Origin: Aquitalea pelogenes
Lineage (GTDB): Bacteria > Pseudomonadota > Gammaproteobacteria > Burkholderiales > Chromobacteriaceae
Assembly: GCF_001515305.1 (NCBI RefSeq)
Contig: NZ_LNQV01000044.1
Location: 1 to 34,925, forward strand
Length of the DNA: 34,925 nt
Reading direction: 5' to 3'
Of this stretch, positions 7,937-18,944 are shown one piece after another. The position numbers and the translations under genes are program-made. Each line of letters opens with the position of its first letter. Positions within the stretch are counted from its first letter, which is position 1. A model generated the notes under the pieces. The model saw only the letters and a list, made by a program, of their open reading frames with translations. It was not told the origin of the DNA and ran no database searches.

Positions 7937-8952
7937 GCGCCTACCTCCTGTTGTTTCAGCAGGTCCAGCGCAACATCGACAATCATGTCCTCCTGCCCGC
8001 CCACCATGCGGCGACGGCCCACTTCCAGCAGGATGTCCAGTGTCTTCAGCCCGTATTGCCCTGCTGCCTTTTCCGCGTGACGCAGGAAGCTGGAGTACAC
8101 CCCTGCATAACCCAGCGCCAGTGTTTCGCGGTCCACCCGTACCGGGCGGTCCTGGGTGGGACGCACGATATCGTCCGCCGCATCCATCAGGCGGATCAGG
8201 TCGCAGCCGTGGTTCCAGCCCAGGCGCTCGGCGGCGGCAATGAATACTTCCAGCGGCGCATTGCCCGCCCCGGCGCCTTGCCCTGCCAGCGAGGCATCAA
8301 TGCGCTGGCAGCCTTCTTCCACCGCCACGATGGAGTTGGCCACCCCCAGCGACAGGTTGTGATGGGCATGAATGCCGGTGGCGGTGGCCGGGTCCAGCAC
8401 ATCGCGCAGTGCACGGAAGCGGTCGCGCACATCCTGCATCAGCAAGGCACCGCCGGAATCCACCACGTAAATGCAGGTGGCGCCGTAGCTTTCCATCAGC
8501 TTGGCCTGGGCCGCCAAGTGCTGCGGGCTGGTCATGTGCGACATCATCAGAAAGCCCACGGTGTCCATGCCCAGCTCGCGGGCGTACTGGATATGCTGTT
8601 TGGAGATGTCGGCCTCGGTGCAGTGGGTGGCAATGCGCACCACGCGGGCACCGGCATCGTAGGCATTGCGCAGTGCATGCACGGTGGCAATGCCGGGCAG
8701 CAGCAAAGTGGCAATCTTGCTGTGGCTGACCGACTCGGCAGCGGCGGCAATCCACGCCACATCGCTGTGTGCGCCAAAGCCGTAGTTGAAGCTGGAGCCT
8801 TCCAGCCCGTCACCGTGCGCCACTTCGATGGAGTCGACACGGGCTTCGTCCAGCGCGCGGGCAATGGCACGCACCTGCTCCAGCGAATAGCGGTGACGCA
8901 CCGCATGCGAGCCGTCGCGCAAGGTCACGTCGGAAATATAGAGTTTGTTCAT
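7933..8952 (-). CDS. nbaI: 4-hydroxy-2-oxovalerate aldolase
   Basis: 339 residues, with the DRE-TIM/HMGL-like start [18 protein letters not shown] (Arg-Asp of the active site). Metal-binding [13 protein letters not shown] lies near residue 197. The C-terminal dimer and channel segment runs through [16 protein letters not shown]. It cleaves 4-hydroxy-2-oxopentanoate to pyruvate and acetaldehyde. Members (DmpG, BphI) form a tight complex with acylating acetaldehyde dehydrogenase and pass the toxic acetaldehyde through a tunnel; the partner is the gene immediately upstream (8964-9899, 11-base gap). Confidence 0.95.
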   Translation of the reverse strand: MNKLYISDVTLRDGSHAVRHRYSLEQVRAIARALDEARVDSIEVAHGDGLEGSSFNYGFGAHSDVAWIAAAAESVSHSKIATLLLPGIATVHALRNAYDAGARVVRIATHCTEADISKQHIQYARELGMDTVGFLMMSHMTSPQHLAAQAKLMESYGATCIYVVDSGGALLMQDVRDRFRALRDVLDPATATGIHAHHNLSLGVANSIVAVEEGCQRIDASLAGQGAGAGNAPLEVFIAAAERLGWNHGCDLIRLMDAADDIVRPTQDRPVRVDRETLALGYAGVYSSFLRHAEKAAGQYGLKTLDILLEVGRRRMVGGQEDMIVDVALDLLKQQEVGA

Positions 8953-8963
8953 GGCGGGTTTCC

Positions 8964-9899
8964 TCAGGCTTGCAGCAGTCGGGTGGCCAGGCGTTCACCG
9001 CAGGCCATGGCAGCGGAAGTCATGATGTCCAGGTTGCCGGCATAGGCAGGCAGATAGTGGGCGGCACCTTCCACCTCGATGAAGATGGACACCTTGAGTC
9101 CGCCTTCTGGCCCCAGGCCGGGATAGGCGGCGGCATCCGCAGCGGGGATGTCTTCGAATTGCACCGCCTGCTTCAGGCGGTAACCGGGCACATAAGCTTT
9201 CACCCTGGCGGCCATTTGCTCCACGGCGGCGGCAATGGCGGCACGGTCGGCCGGGCCGGTGAGGCAGAACACGGTGTCGCGCATCATCAGCGGCGGTTCG
9301 GCCGGGTTCAGGATGATGATGGCCTTGCCCTGGCGCGCACCGCCCACGCTGACAATGGCCTGCGAGGTGGTTTCGGTGAATTCGTCGATATTGGCGCGGG
9401 TGCCGGGGCCGGCGGATTTGCTGGCAATCGAGGCGACAATTTCGCCATACAGCACCGGGGTGACGCTGTTGACCGCCGCCACCATGGGAATGGTGGCCTG
9501 GCCGCCGCAGGTGACCATATTGATGTTGGCCGCGTCCAGGTGAGCTTCCAGATTGACCACCGGCACCACATAGGGGCCGATGGCCGCCGGGGTGAGGTCG
9601 ATCACCCGCACGCCATGCTGTTGCAGCACGCGGTTGTGTTCCACATGCGCGCCGGCCGAGGTGGCATCGAACACGATCCTGATATCGGCGAATTCCGGCA
9701 GCGCCAGCAGGCCGTCCAGGCCCTGATGGGTGGTGGCCAGCCCCAGCCGTTTGGCGCGGGCCAGACCATCCGAAGCGGCGTCGATGCCGACCATGGCCAC
9801 CAGCTCGATCGCTTCGCCATGGCGCAGCAGCTTGATCATCAGGTCACTGCCGATATTGCCGGAGCCGATGATGGCGGCCTTGATACGTGTGGGTTTCAT
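8964..9899 (-). CDS. nbaJ: acetaldehyde dehydrogenase (acylating)
   Basis: 311 residues, the DmpF/BphJ length. The N-terminal NAD-binding motif is [18 protein letters not shown]. The catalytic Cys lies in [14 protein letters not shown] (about residue 130). The family sequence [30 protein letters not shown] follows. It oxidises acetaldehyde to acetyl-CoA with NAD+ and CoA in complex with the aldolase encoded next. Start ATG 9899 overlaps the nbaH stop by 4 bases. Confidence 0.95.
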   Translation of the reverse strand: MKPTRIKAAIIGSGNIGSDLMIKLLRHGEAIELVAMVGIDAASDGLARAKRLGLATTHQGLDGLLALPEFADIRIVFDATSAGAHVEHNRVLQQHGVRVIDLTPAAIGPYVVPVVNLEAHLDAANINMVTCGGQATIPMVAAVNSVTPVLYGEIVASIASKSAGPGTRANIDEFTETTSQAIVSVGGARQGKAIIILNPAEPPLMMRDTVFCLTGPADRAAIAAAVEQMAARVKAYVPGYRLKQAVQFEDIPAADAAAYPGLGPEGGLKVSIFIEVEGAAHYLPAYAGNLDIMTSAAMACGERLATRLLQA

Positions 9900-10708
9900 G
9901 CTGCCTCTCCCTGTGTGGTGGCAAAACGGGCGGATACCTGCCCCAGGCCCTGGATGCGGGCGGTGAATACATCGCCGGCACGCACCGGCACCATCGGCCC
10001 CAGCGCGCCAGTCAGCACGATGTCACCCGCCTTAAGCGCATCGCCACGCCGGGCCAGGGTGTCGGCCAGCCAGCACGCCGCTAGCAGCGGATTGCCCAGA
10101 CAGGCGGCACCGCCGCCGACACTTTCCGGCTCGCCCTTGCGCTCCAGCACCATGCCGCAGCCCACCACGTCCACCTCGCGCAGCAGTACCGGGCGGCTGC
10201 CCAGTACGAACAGGCCGGAGGAGGCATTGTCGGCAATGGTGTCGCTGATGCGGATGTCCCAGCCGGCAATGCGGCTGTCCACCACTTCGATGGCCGGCAG
10301 CAGGTAGTCCACCGCGCCAATCAGGTCTGCCAGCGTGTGCTTTTCGTGCGGCAGGTCGCGCCCCAGTACCAGCGCAATTTCGGCTTCGACCTTGGGTTGC
10401 AGCAGGCGCTGGATGGCGATTTCTTCGCCATCGGCAATGGCCATGTCGGCAAACAGGCGGCCAAAGTCCGGTTGCGCCACGCCCAGCTGCTGCTGGACTG
10501 CGCGGGAGGTGAGGCCGATCTTGCTGCCCACCAGGCGTCGGCCTTGTGTGAGGGCGTGCTGGACATTGAGGGTTTGCACCGCATAGGCGGCATCGACATC
10601 CAGCTCGCCCAGCAGGCTGCGCACCGGCGCACAGGGCTGGCCGTGCTCGGCTGCCATGCGCAACTGCAAGGCAGCCTCATGCTGGGCGGGATTGAGGGAA
10701 TTGCTCAC
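9896..10708 (-). CDS. nbaH: 2-oxopent-4-enoate (2-hydroxypenta-2,4-dienoate) hydratase
   Basis: 270 residues from a GTG start at 10708. GTG is chosen because CAGGAG lies 6 bases upstream and no ATG fits; reading further upstream would run through the promoter region. Family motifs are [33 protein letters not shown] (metal Glu pair), [14 protein letters not shown] and [14 protein letters not shown]. It adds water to 2-hydroxypenta-2,4-dienoate to form 4-hydroxy-2-oxopentanoate. It is the first gene of the minus-strand operon, and a conserved 29-bp element and TACACT box lie upstream (10776-10830). Confidence 0.9.
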   Translation of the reverse strand: MSNSLNPAQHEAALQLRMAAEHGQPCAPVRSLLGELDVDAAYAVQTLNVQHALTQGRRLVGSKIGLTSRAVQQQLGVAQPDFGRLFADMAIADGEEIAIQRLLQPKVEAEIALVLGRDLPHEKHTLADLIGAVDYLLPAIEVVDSRIAGWDIRISDTIADNASSGLFVLGSRPVLLREVDVVGCGMVLERKGEPESVGGGAACLGNPLLAACWLADTLARRGDALKAGDIVLTGALGPMVPVRAGDVFTARIQGLGQVSARFATTQGEAA

Positions 10709-10775
10709 TGCGTTCTCCTGCAAAGATGGGGACAAGGCCGGAAGTGGCCGGGCCGCCTCAGTGGAAACGCAGTCC

Positions 10776-10830
10776 AGTGTATGAGCCGTTATCAGTGCCA
10801 AAAAATGAATAATCCGGCTTCTGCCATGCC
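10776..10830 (-). promoter_or_regulatory. nbaH operon promoter and candidate LysR operator
   Basis: On the minus strand a 29-bp element (10802-10830) beginning GGCATGGCA and ending ATTCATTTT matches 23 of 29 bases of the element upstream of nbaE (11861-11889) without gaps. It lies 20 bp before TACACT (10776-10781), a -10-like box about 68 bp before the nbaH GTG. Element position at about -35 to -65 is usual for LysR activators. Assignment to the adjacent LysR protein is inferred. Confidence 0.65.
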
Positions 10831-10876
10831 GGAAAGTTATGCCATAGTCACTGCCATTGCAGAGCGGGAGAGAGTC

Positions 10877-11854
10877 ATGGGTGAACAAGCGCTGTTTTCC
10901 ATCAACGACATTGTGCTCAACCGGCTGAAGCTGCGCCCCTTGCTGGTTTTCGACCGGGTATTGCGCTGTCAGTCCATCGCCCGCGCCGCCCGCGAACTGA
11001 ACCTGACCCAGCCTGCGGTCACCAAGGCCATCCGTGAACTGGAAGTGCAGCTGGATACCGAATTGCTCCACCGCAACAATCGCGGGGTCTCGCCCACCGA
11101 ATACGGCGTGTTGCTGGGTGAGCGGGTGAAAGCGGTGATGGCAGAACTGCGCTATCTCACCGATGAATTGAATACCTTCAAGGGCGGCATCAGTGGCCAT
11201 GTGGTGGTGGGCACGCAGATTTCCGCCAGCTCCAGCCTGCTGCCGCGCGCCATTTTGCGTCTGAAAGCGACGGCCCCCAGATTACTGATTACCGTGCGTG
11301 AAGGGCCGCAGGATTATCTGTTTCCCGCACTGGCTTCCGGCGAGCTGGATCTGGTGGTGGGACGCCTGCCTGACCTGGATGATCCGTTCACCCGCAAGCT
11401 GCCGCTACGCCACCAGCCCCTGTACCGCAACAGCCTGTGCATCGTGGCGGGCAGCCGTCACCCGCTACTGGCTGCCAGCGCTCTGACGCTGGATGCGCTG
11501 CAGCACTGGCCCTGGATTGTGCCGCCACCGGATTCCCCGGCCCGCCGGGTGGCCGAACAGTTTTTTGTCGACGCCGGGCTGGCCATGCCGGACAACCTGC
11601 TCGAATCGCTGTCCTTGCTCACCAATGTCAATTTGCTGGTGGAGTCCGACTGTCTGGGCCTGATGCCCTTGCAAGCGGCACGCCGCTTTGAAACAGCCGG
11701 GCTGCTGGCGATATTGCCGCTGGGCGAGGTGGGGCCACCGGCTGCGGTGGGTTATTCGGTGCGCCATGACAAGCCGCTGACCCCGGCCAGCCGCAAACTG
11801 ATCGACTACCTGAAACAGGTGGGCCAGGACATGCAGGAGTCGGCAGCTGTATAA
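10877..11854 (+). CDS. nbaR: LysR-family regulator of the 3-hydroxyanthranilate cluster
   Basis: 325 residues from ATG 10877, with GGGAG upstream; an in-frame ATG at 10805 would lie inside the operator region. The helix-turn-helix occupies about 25-80 ([27 protein letters not shown], a PcaQ/GbpR-like form). A linker and periplasmic-binding-like effector domain follow (about 105-320: [35 protein letters not shown]). It is transcribed away from nbaH and towards nbaE, and both target promoters share a 29-bp element. It is therefore the likely activator of both operons, responding to a pathway intermediate. The effector is unknown, and the symbol follows cluster context rather than a proven orthology. 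Confidence 0.85.
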   Translation: MGEQALFSINDIVLNRLKLRPLLVFDRVLRCQSIARAARELNLTQPAVTKAIRELEVQLDTELLHRNNRGVSPTEYGVLLGERVKAVMAELRYLTDELNTFKGGISGHVVVGTQISASSSLLPRAILRLKATAPRLLITVREGPQDYLFPALASGELDLVVGRLPDLDDPFTRKLPLRHQPLYRNSLCIVAGSRHPLLAASALTLDALQHWPWIVPPPDSPARRVAEQFFVDAGLAMPDNLLESLSLLTNVNLLVESDCLGLMPLQAARRFETAGLLAILPLGEVGPPAAVGYSVRHDKPLTPASRKLIDYLKQVGQDMQESAAV

Positions 11855-11860
11855 AAATCA

Positions 11861-11916
11861 GGCATAGCAAAGCCCGATTTATTCATTTTCAATCATGGCA
11901 GGGCCCTTCCTACACT
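11861..11916 (+). promoter_or_regulatory. nbaE promoter and candidate LysR operator
   Basis: The 29-bp element 11861-11889 begins GGCATAGCA and ends ATTCATTTT; it contains a T-N11-A LysR box within AT-N11-AT. TACACT follows 21 bp later (11911-11916), about 55 bp before the nbaE start. The same element and box precede nbaH in the opposite genome direction, so both point to their own operon. Confidence 0.65.
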
Positions 11917-11970
11917 CGCCTTCACCCATCCTGCGCTGATGCAGCATGGGCTTTGAATGGAGGAATTGCC

Positions 11971-13437
11971 ATGTCCAGTCCAGCAATACTGCCGCTATAC
12001 GTCAACGGCCAGTTTCTCAGTACCGGGCTTGCCCGCTTTGACAATATCAGTCCGGTGGATGGCAGCCTGATCTGCCAGGTGGCCGAAGCCGGCGAGGCCG
12101 AAGTAGCCGCCGCTGCGCAAGCTGCGGCACAGGCGCTGCATGGCCCCTGGGGCAGCATGAGCGTGACCGCACGCACACAACTTTTGCATAAGGTGGCCGA
12201 TGGCATCGAGGCGCGCTTCGAGGAATTTGTCGCCGCCGAAGTAGCCGATACCGGCCGCCCGGTGCACCTGGCGCGCACGCTGGATGTACCGCGGGCCATT
12301 GCCAATTTCCGCACCTTTGCCGACCTGGCCGCCACCGCGGTAAGCGAAAGCTGCGAAACCCCGCAGGCCGATGGCGGCGTGCTGTTCAACTACACCGTGC
12401 GCAAGCCGCTGGGGGTGGTGGCGGTAATTTCGCCGTGGAACCTGCCGCTGTTGCTGCTGACCTGGAAGCTGGGCCCAGCGCTGGCCATGGGCAATACCGT
12501 GGTGTGCAAGCCCTCGGAAGAAACACCGTCGTCTGCCACCCTGCTGGCGCAGGTGATGCACGATGCCGGCCTGCCGCCCGGGGTGTTCAACCTGGTGCAT
12601 GGTTTCGGGCCGGGCTCTGCCGGGGAATACCTCACCCGCCAGCCGCAGATCAGCGCGGTGTCCTTTACCGGCGAATCCCGCACTGGCAGCGCCATCATGA
12701 AGGCGGTGGCCGACGGGATGAAGGAAGTGTCGTTCGAGCTGGGTGGCAAGAATGCCGCCGTGGTGTTTGCCGATGCCGATTTCGACGCCGCGGTGGAGGG
12801 CGTGACGCGTTCCTCCTTCTTCAATACCGGGCAGGTGTGCCTGTGTTCGGAGCGGGTTTATGTGGAACGGCCCATTTTCGACCGTTTTGTCGCCGCCCTG
12901 AAACAGCGCGCGGAGGCGCTGAAAATAGGCTACCCGGCAGAAGAAAACGTCGATCTTGGCCCGCTGGTTTCGCACAAGCACCGGGAAAAAGTGCTGTCCT
13001 ACTTTGCGCTGGCGCGGGAAGAAGGCGCACGCGTGGTGACCGGTGGCGAGGTGCCGCACTTTGGCGATGCGCGAGATCAGGGGGCTTACGTACGCCCCAC
13101 CATCTGGACGGGTTTGTCCGACCACGCCCGTTGTGTGCGCGAGGAAGTGTTTGGCCCGGTCTGCCATATCGCCCCGTTCGACCGTGACGATGAAGTGCTG
13201 CAGCGCATTAACGACAGCCCCTATGGCCTGGCCTGCGCACTGTGGACCACCCGGCTGGACCGCGCGCACCGGCTGGCCCGCCGCATCCATACCGGCATCG
13301 TGTGGGTGAACACCTGGTACGCCCGCGACCTGCGCACGCCGTTTGGCGGCAGCAAGCTGTCCGGCATGGGCCGCGAGGGCGGGCGCTACTCGCTGGACTT
13401 CTACTCCGACATCAGCAACGTCTGCATCAAGCTGTAA
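11971..13437 (+). CDS. nbaE: 2-aminomuconate-6-semialdehyde dehydrogenase
   Basis: 488 residues from ATG 11971, with GGAGG 8 bases upstream. It is an NAD+-dependent aldehyde dehydrogenase: ISPWNLPLLLLTWKLGPALAMGNTVVCKPSEETP (cofactor binding), SFTGESRTG, the catalytic Glu in FELGGKNAAVVF (about 255), and the catalytic Cys in NTGQVCLCSERVYV (about 289). The C-terminal RTPFGGSKLSGMGREGGRYSL is typical of hydroxymuconic and aminomuconic semialdehyde dehydrogenases. It oxidises 2-aminomuconate-6-semialdehyde to 2-aminomuconate, the step between nbaD and nbaF. It lies apart from the main operon but with the same upstream control element. Confidence 0.9.
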   Translation: MSSPAILPLYVNGQFLSTGLARFDNISPVDGSLICQVAEAGEAEVAAAAQAAAQALHGPWGSMSVTARTQLLHKVADGIEARFEEFVAAEVADTGRPVHLARTLDVPRAIANFRTFADLAATAVSESCETPQADGGVLFNYTVRKPLGVVAVISPWNLPLLLLTWKLGPALAMGNTVVCKPSEETPSSATLLAQVMHDAGLPPGVFNLVHGFGPGSAGEYLTRQPQISAVSFTGESRTGSAIMKAVADGMKEVSFELGGKNAAVVFADADFDAAVEGVTRSSFFNTGQVCLCSERVYVERPIFDRFVAALKQRAEALKIGYPAEENVDLGPLVSHKHREKVLSYFALAREEGARVVTGGEVPHFGDARDQGAYVRPTIWTGLSDHARCVREEVFGPVCHIAPFDRDDEVLQRINDSPYGLACALWTTRLDRAHRLARRIHTGIVWVNTWYARDLRTPFGGSKLSGMGREGGRYSLDFYSDISNVCIKL

Positions 13438-13486
13438 TCACCCCCTTTGCACCGGGCAGCCGCGCTGTCCGTCAGGAGTTCTAGCC

Positions 13487-14838
13487 ATGTCCACCTCCCT
13501 GAATGTCGAGGACCTGATCGACGAAGCCGGTTTTGGTCCTTATCAGTTGTTGATTTTGCTGCTGTGTTTTCTGGTGATGTTTCTGGATGGCTACGATCTG
13601 GCCGCCGTGGCCTATATCGTGCCTTCGCTGATGGAGCAATGGGGCCTGAGCAAACCCCAGCTGGGCCAGGCGCTGAGCGCGGCCCTGTTCGGGCTGGCCA
13701 TCGGCGCCTTGCTGGCCGGGCCGCTGGCCGACCGGCTGGGGCGCAAACCGGCATTGCTGTGGTCGGTATTGCTGTTCGGCCTTGGCAGCCTCATCACCGC
13801 CTGGGCCGATTCGCTCTCCGTTCTTACCGTTTACCGCCTGCTGACCGGCATCGGCCTGGGTGCCGCCCTGCCCAATACCATCACCCTGCTGTCCGAATAC
13901 GCCCCTGCCCGGCACCGCGCCATGCTGGTGAGTGCCATGCTGTGCGGTTTTCCGCTGGGGGCCGGTGCCGGTGGCCTGTGTGCCGGCTGGCTGCTGCCGC
14001 TGTATGGCTGGCCGTCACTGATGTTGCTGGGCGGTATTGTCCCCCTGCTGCTGTGCCTGCTGCTGGCCTGGAAAATGCCGGAATCGGTGCGCTATCTGGT
14101 GGCGCGCCAGGCCAGTACCGAGCGTATCCGGCGCATTTTGCAGCGCATTTCCCGTCACCCCGGCCTGGCAGGGGCGCAGCGTTTCAGTCTGGGCGAACAA
14201 CAAGGCACATCAGCCAACAGCAGCTGGCGCGAAGTCCTGAGCCAACCCTGGACAATGGGCACGCTGCTGCTGTGGCTGTGCTGTTTCATGAGCATGCTGA
14301 TTTACTACATGGGGGTGAACTGGATGCCGCTGCTGCTGAAAGAGGCCGGGCTGAGCCTGCAACAGTTTTCGCTGATCAGTGCGCTGTTTCCCATTGGCGG
14401 CGGCGTGGGCTCCATCGTGGTGGGCTGGCTGATGGGTCGCCACGAATCCAACAAGGTACTGGCCGGCACCTATCTGGCGGCAGGTGTGCTGGCCTGGGTG
14501 GTGGGTAATAGTGTGGGACAGGGCGAACAGGGCTGGTTGCTGGGCAGCCTGGTGTTTTTCATGGGCTTTGCCTCTGGCGGCGGACAGTCGGCCCTGTCAT
14601 CGATGGCGGCCGGGTTTTATCCCACCCACTGCCGGGCCACCGGCGTGGGCAGCATGTTGGGAGTGGGCCGTTTCGGGGCCATCAGCGGGGTGCTGCTGGG
14701 TGCCGAGCTGCTACGCCAGCAGATGGCGCCGGGGGTGATTTTCAGCGCGCTGTTCTGGCCTGCCGCCCTCATCACCCTGTGCCTGATGCTGAAATACCGG
14801 CATTACCATCGTCAGCTGCGCCTGCAAACCAGCCAGCG

Positions 14839-14848
<10 letters not shown>
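13487..14848 (+). CDS. MFS transporter, aromatic acid:H+ symporter (AAHS) family
   Basis: 453 residues with 12 predicted membrane helices. AAHS hallmarks are FLDGYDLAAVAYIVPSL in helix 1 (the DGxD acid-binding motif) and the loop motif GPLADRLGRKPAL between helices 2 and 3. A second cytoplasmic motif, GWLMGRHESNKVL, lies in the C-terminal half. Relatives PcaK, BenK and VanK import aromatic acids. CAGGAG precedes ATG 13487, 50 bases after nbaE, so co-transcription is likely. The expected cargo is an aromatic amino acid derivative feeding the cluster (3-hydroxyanthranilate, anthranilate or kynurenine). The 3' end overlaps the convergent LysR gene by 10 bases. Confidence 0.88.
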
Positions 14849-17021
<2,173 letters not shown>

Positions 17022-17031
17022 ACGCCGTGCT

Positions 17032-17059
17032 GCCGGGCCGCAGCTGTTGCCGGCCCGGC
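17032..17059 (+). other. GC-rich hairpin between adhC and fghA
   Basis: GCCGGGCC (17032-17039) pairs with GGCCCGGC (17052-17059), followed by TTGTTCCC. It lies 10 bases after adhC and ends 20 bases before the fghA start. Without a clear U-run it may tune fghA relative to adhC or protect the upstream message rather than end transcription. Confidence 0.4.
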
Positions 17060-17078
17060 TTGTTCCCGGGAGACGGAA

Positions 17079-17918
17079 ATGAATCTGGAAAACATCAGCA
17101 GCAACCGCTGCTTCGGTGGCTGGCACAAGCAGTATCTGCACGATTCGGCGGTACTGGCCTGCCGCATGCGCTTTGCCATCTACCTGCCGCCGCAAGCGGC
17201 ACAGGGCGACAAGGTGCCGGTGCTGTACTGGCTGTCCGGCCTGACCTGCACTGACGAAAACTTCATGCAGAAAGCCGGCGCGCAGCGTATTGCCGCCGAA
17301 CTGGGCATTGCCATCGTGGCACCGGACACCAGTCCGCGCGGCGAGGAGGTGGCGGACGACCCCGCCTACGACCTGGGCCAGGGCGCGGGCTTTTACCTCA
17401 ATGCCACCCAGGCACCGTGGAACCGCCATTACCGGATGTACGACTATGTCAGCCGCGAACTGCCGGCGCTGATCGAAGCGCACTTCCCGGTCAGCCCGCG
17501 CCGTGCCATTGCCGGTCATTCCATGGGCGGGCACGGTGCGCTGGTCTGCGCACTCAAGCGACCGCAGGATTATGTATCGGTATCGGCCTTCAGCCCGATT
17601 GCCAACCCGGTGAATGTGCCGTGGGGTCAGAAGGCCTTTGCCGCCTATCTGGGTGAAGACCGTCAGCAATGGCTGGAGTGGGATGCCTGCCATTTGCTGG
17701 GCCAGGTACCGCAGATACCGCCGCTGCGGGTGGATATCGGCCTGGCCGATGCCTTTCTGGAAAACCAGCTGAAGCCGGATGCACTGGAAGCAGCCGCCCG
17801 CAGCGCCGGCCATGCCTTGCAGTTGCACCGCCATCAGGGCTACGACCACAGCTATTACTTCATCGCCAGCCTGATCGAAGCACAGCTGCGCTTTCACGCA
17901 GAACATCTGCTGGGCTGA
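17079..17918 (+). CDS. fghA: S-formylglutathione hydrolase
   Basis: 279 residues, an esterase D-type alpha/beta hydrolase. [23 protein letters not shown] is the conserved FGH segment. The nucleophile elbow is [11 protein letters not shown] (Ser about 148). The catalytic His is in [15 protein letters not shown] near the C-terminus. It splits S-formylglutathione to glutathione and formate, completing formaldehyde oxidation begun by AdhC. The GGGAGA ribosome site precedes ATG 17079. It ends convergent with the substrate-binding-like gene, 23 bases apart. Confidence 0.95.
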   Translation: MNLENISSNRCFGGWHKQYLHDSAVLACRMRFAIYLPPQAAQGDKVPVLYWLSGLTCTDENFMQKAGAQRIAAELGIAIVAPDTSPRGEEVADDPAYDLGQGAGFYLNATQAPWNRHYRMYDYVSRELPALIEAHFPVSPRRAIAGHSMGGHGALVCALKRPQDYVSVSAFSPIANPVNVPWGQKAFAAYLGEDRQQWLEWDACHLLGQVPQIPPLRVDIGLADAFLENQLKPDALEAAARSAGHALQLHRHQGYDHSYYFIASLIEAQLRFHAEHLLG

Positions 17919-17941
17919 ATCGCAGTCCAGCCCAGAGGATG

Positions 17942-18868
17942 TCAGCAGCCATCCAGATAGCGCAGTCGGGCCTCCTGTCCGGCTGCGCCGGGCAGATAAC
18001 GCAGACGTAAATCCTGTACCGCGTCCATGCCGATGCGGTCTATTTGCAGATCACGGCGCAAGCCGCGCCGGGGGTCCATCAGCCGCGCATAAGCCTGCCC
18101 GGCTGCCTGGCGGCCCAGTCCGGCAATATTCTGCTGCAACAGGGTGGTGGCGGCATCGGCCTGCTGCCCACACCAGTCCAGTGCGGCACGGTAGGCCGCC
18201 AGAAATCCCGCCAGCTGGGCCGGATGGCTGTCTGCCCAGTGCTGGTGCACGGCGCCCACCGTGCCTTGATAATGCGGCAGGATGTCTGCCGTCTGCGCCA
18301 ATACCCGACAGCCTTGCGCTACCGCCATCAGCTCATACGGCGTACGTAACAGCGAGGCCTGGCACCGCCCCGCCAGCAAGGCCTGGTAGCGCTCTTCGGT
18401 ACTGCCAAGCGAAGCAATGGTCACCTCGCCACGGCTGAGGCCGGCCTGCTCCAGCAAGGCATACAGCACCAGGGCAAAACCGGTGTCGGGTGCATCCACC
18501 CCGATAATGCGCTGGCCAAGTCCGGCCATACTGGAGATTCCCGGAGCGGCGACCAGACTGAGCAGGCCGTCATCCCCGCCCATGAACATCACGGCATCGG
18601 GTTCGCCCGGTACCGGCAGCTCGGCCCGGTTCTGCTGGTAAGCAATAATATTGTCCGCACTCAACAGCACCACCGGGTAACGGCCATCCAGAAAGCCTGC
18701 AATGATCTGGCGAGAACTGGCGGTGTATTCCAGCGTGATGGCCAGTCCGTTGGCCGCAAAAAAACCCTGCTGCTGTGCTGCCCACAAGGGCAGATTCCAA
18801 CCACCATCAAACACGCATACCGTCAGCGCCTGCATGCCGGCTGCAAGCTGATCCTGCTGGTTTCGCAT
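17942..18868 (-). CDS. ABC-type substrate-binding-like protein (NMT1/THI5-like), no signal peptide
   Basis: 308 residues with a type 2 periplasmic-binding fold: VFDGGWNLPLWAAQQQGFFAANGLAITLEYTASS, PVVLLSADNIIAYQQNRAE, and a DAPDTGFALVLYALLEQAGL segment. The N-terminus MRNQQDQLAAGMQAL has no secretion signal or lipobox, and no permease or ATPase genes are near. It may be a cytoplasmic binding protein or have recruited the fold for another job, as THI5-type enzymes did. It lies after the symporter (76-base gap with a GGCCGCT/AGCGGCC hairpin) in a guanidinobutyrate cluster, so it might handle a related ligand. The function is unknown. Confidence 0.72.
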   Translation of the reverse strand: MRNQQDQLAAGMQALTVCVFDGGWNLPLWAAQQQGFFAANGLAITLEYTASSRQIIAGFLDGRYPVVLLSADNIIAYQQNRAELPVPGEPDAVMFMGGDDGLLSLVAAPGISSMAGLGQRIIGVDAPDTGFALVLYALLEQAGLSRGEVTIASLGSTEERYQALLAGRCQASLLRTPYELMAVAQGCRVLAQTADILPHYQGTVGAVHQHWADSHPAQLAGFLAAYRAALDWCGQQADAATTLLQQNIAGLGRQAAGQAYARLMDPRRGLRRDLQIDRIGMDAVQDLRLRYLPGAAGQEARLRYLDGC

Positions 18869-18890
18869 GGTGAAAACCTTTCATGGAAAT

Positions 18891-18916
18891 GGCCGCTACC
18901 CCAGCGGGCAGCGGCC
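18891..18916 (-). terminator. hairpin between symporter and substrate-binding-like gene
   Basis: GGCCGCT (18891-18897) and AGCGGCC (18910-18916) form a 7-bp stem 29 bases after the symporter stop. There is only a weak T-rich stretch on the minus strand (ATTTCC). It may attenuate transcription into the downstream gene. Confidence 0.35.
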
Positions 18917-18944
18917 TTGTACTTGCCGAAAGAAGCAGCGCCGC

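Noticed and set aside
10805-10876. An upstream ATG start for the cluster's LysR gene.
   Set aside because: It would place coding sequence over the shared operator element; ATG 10877 has a better ribosome site and gives the usual LysR N-terminus.
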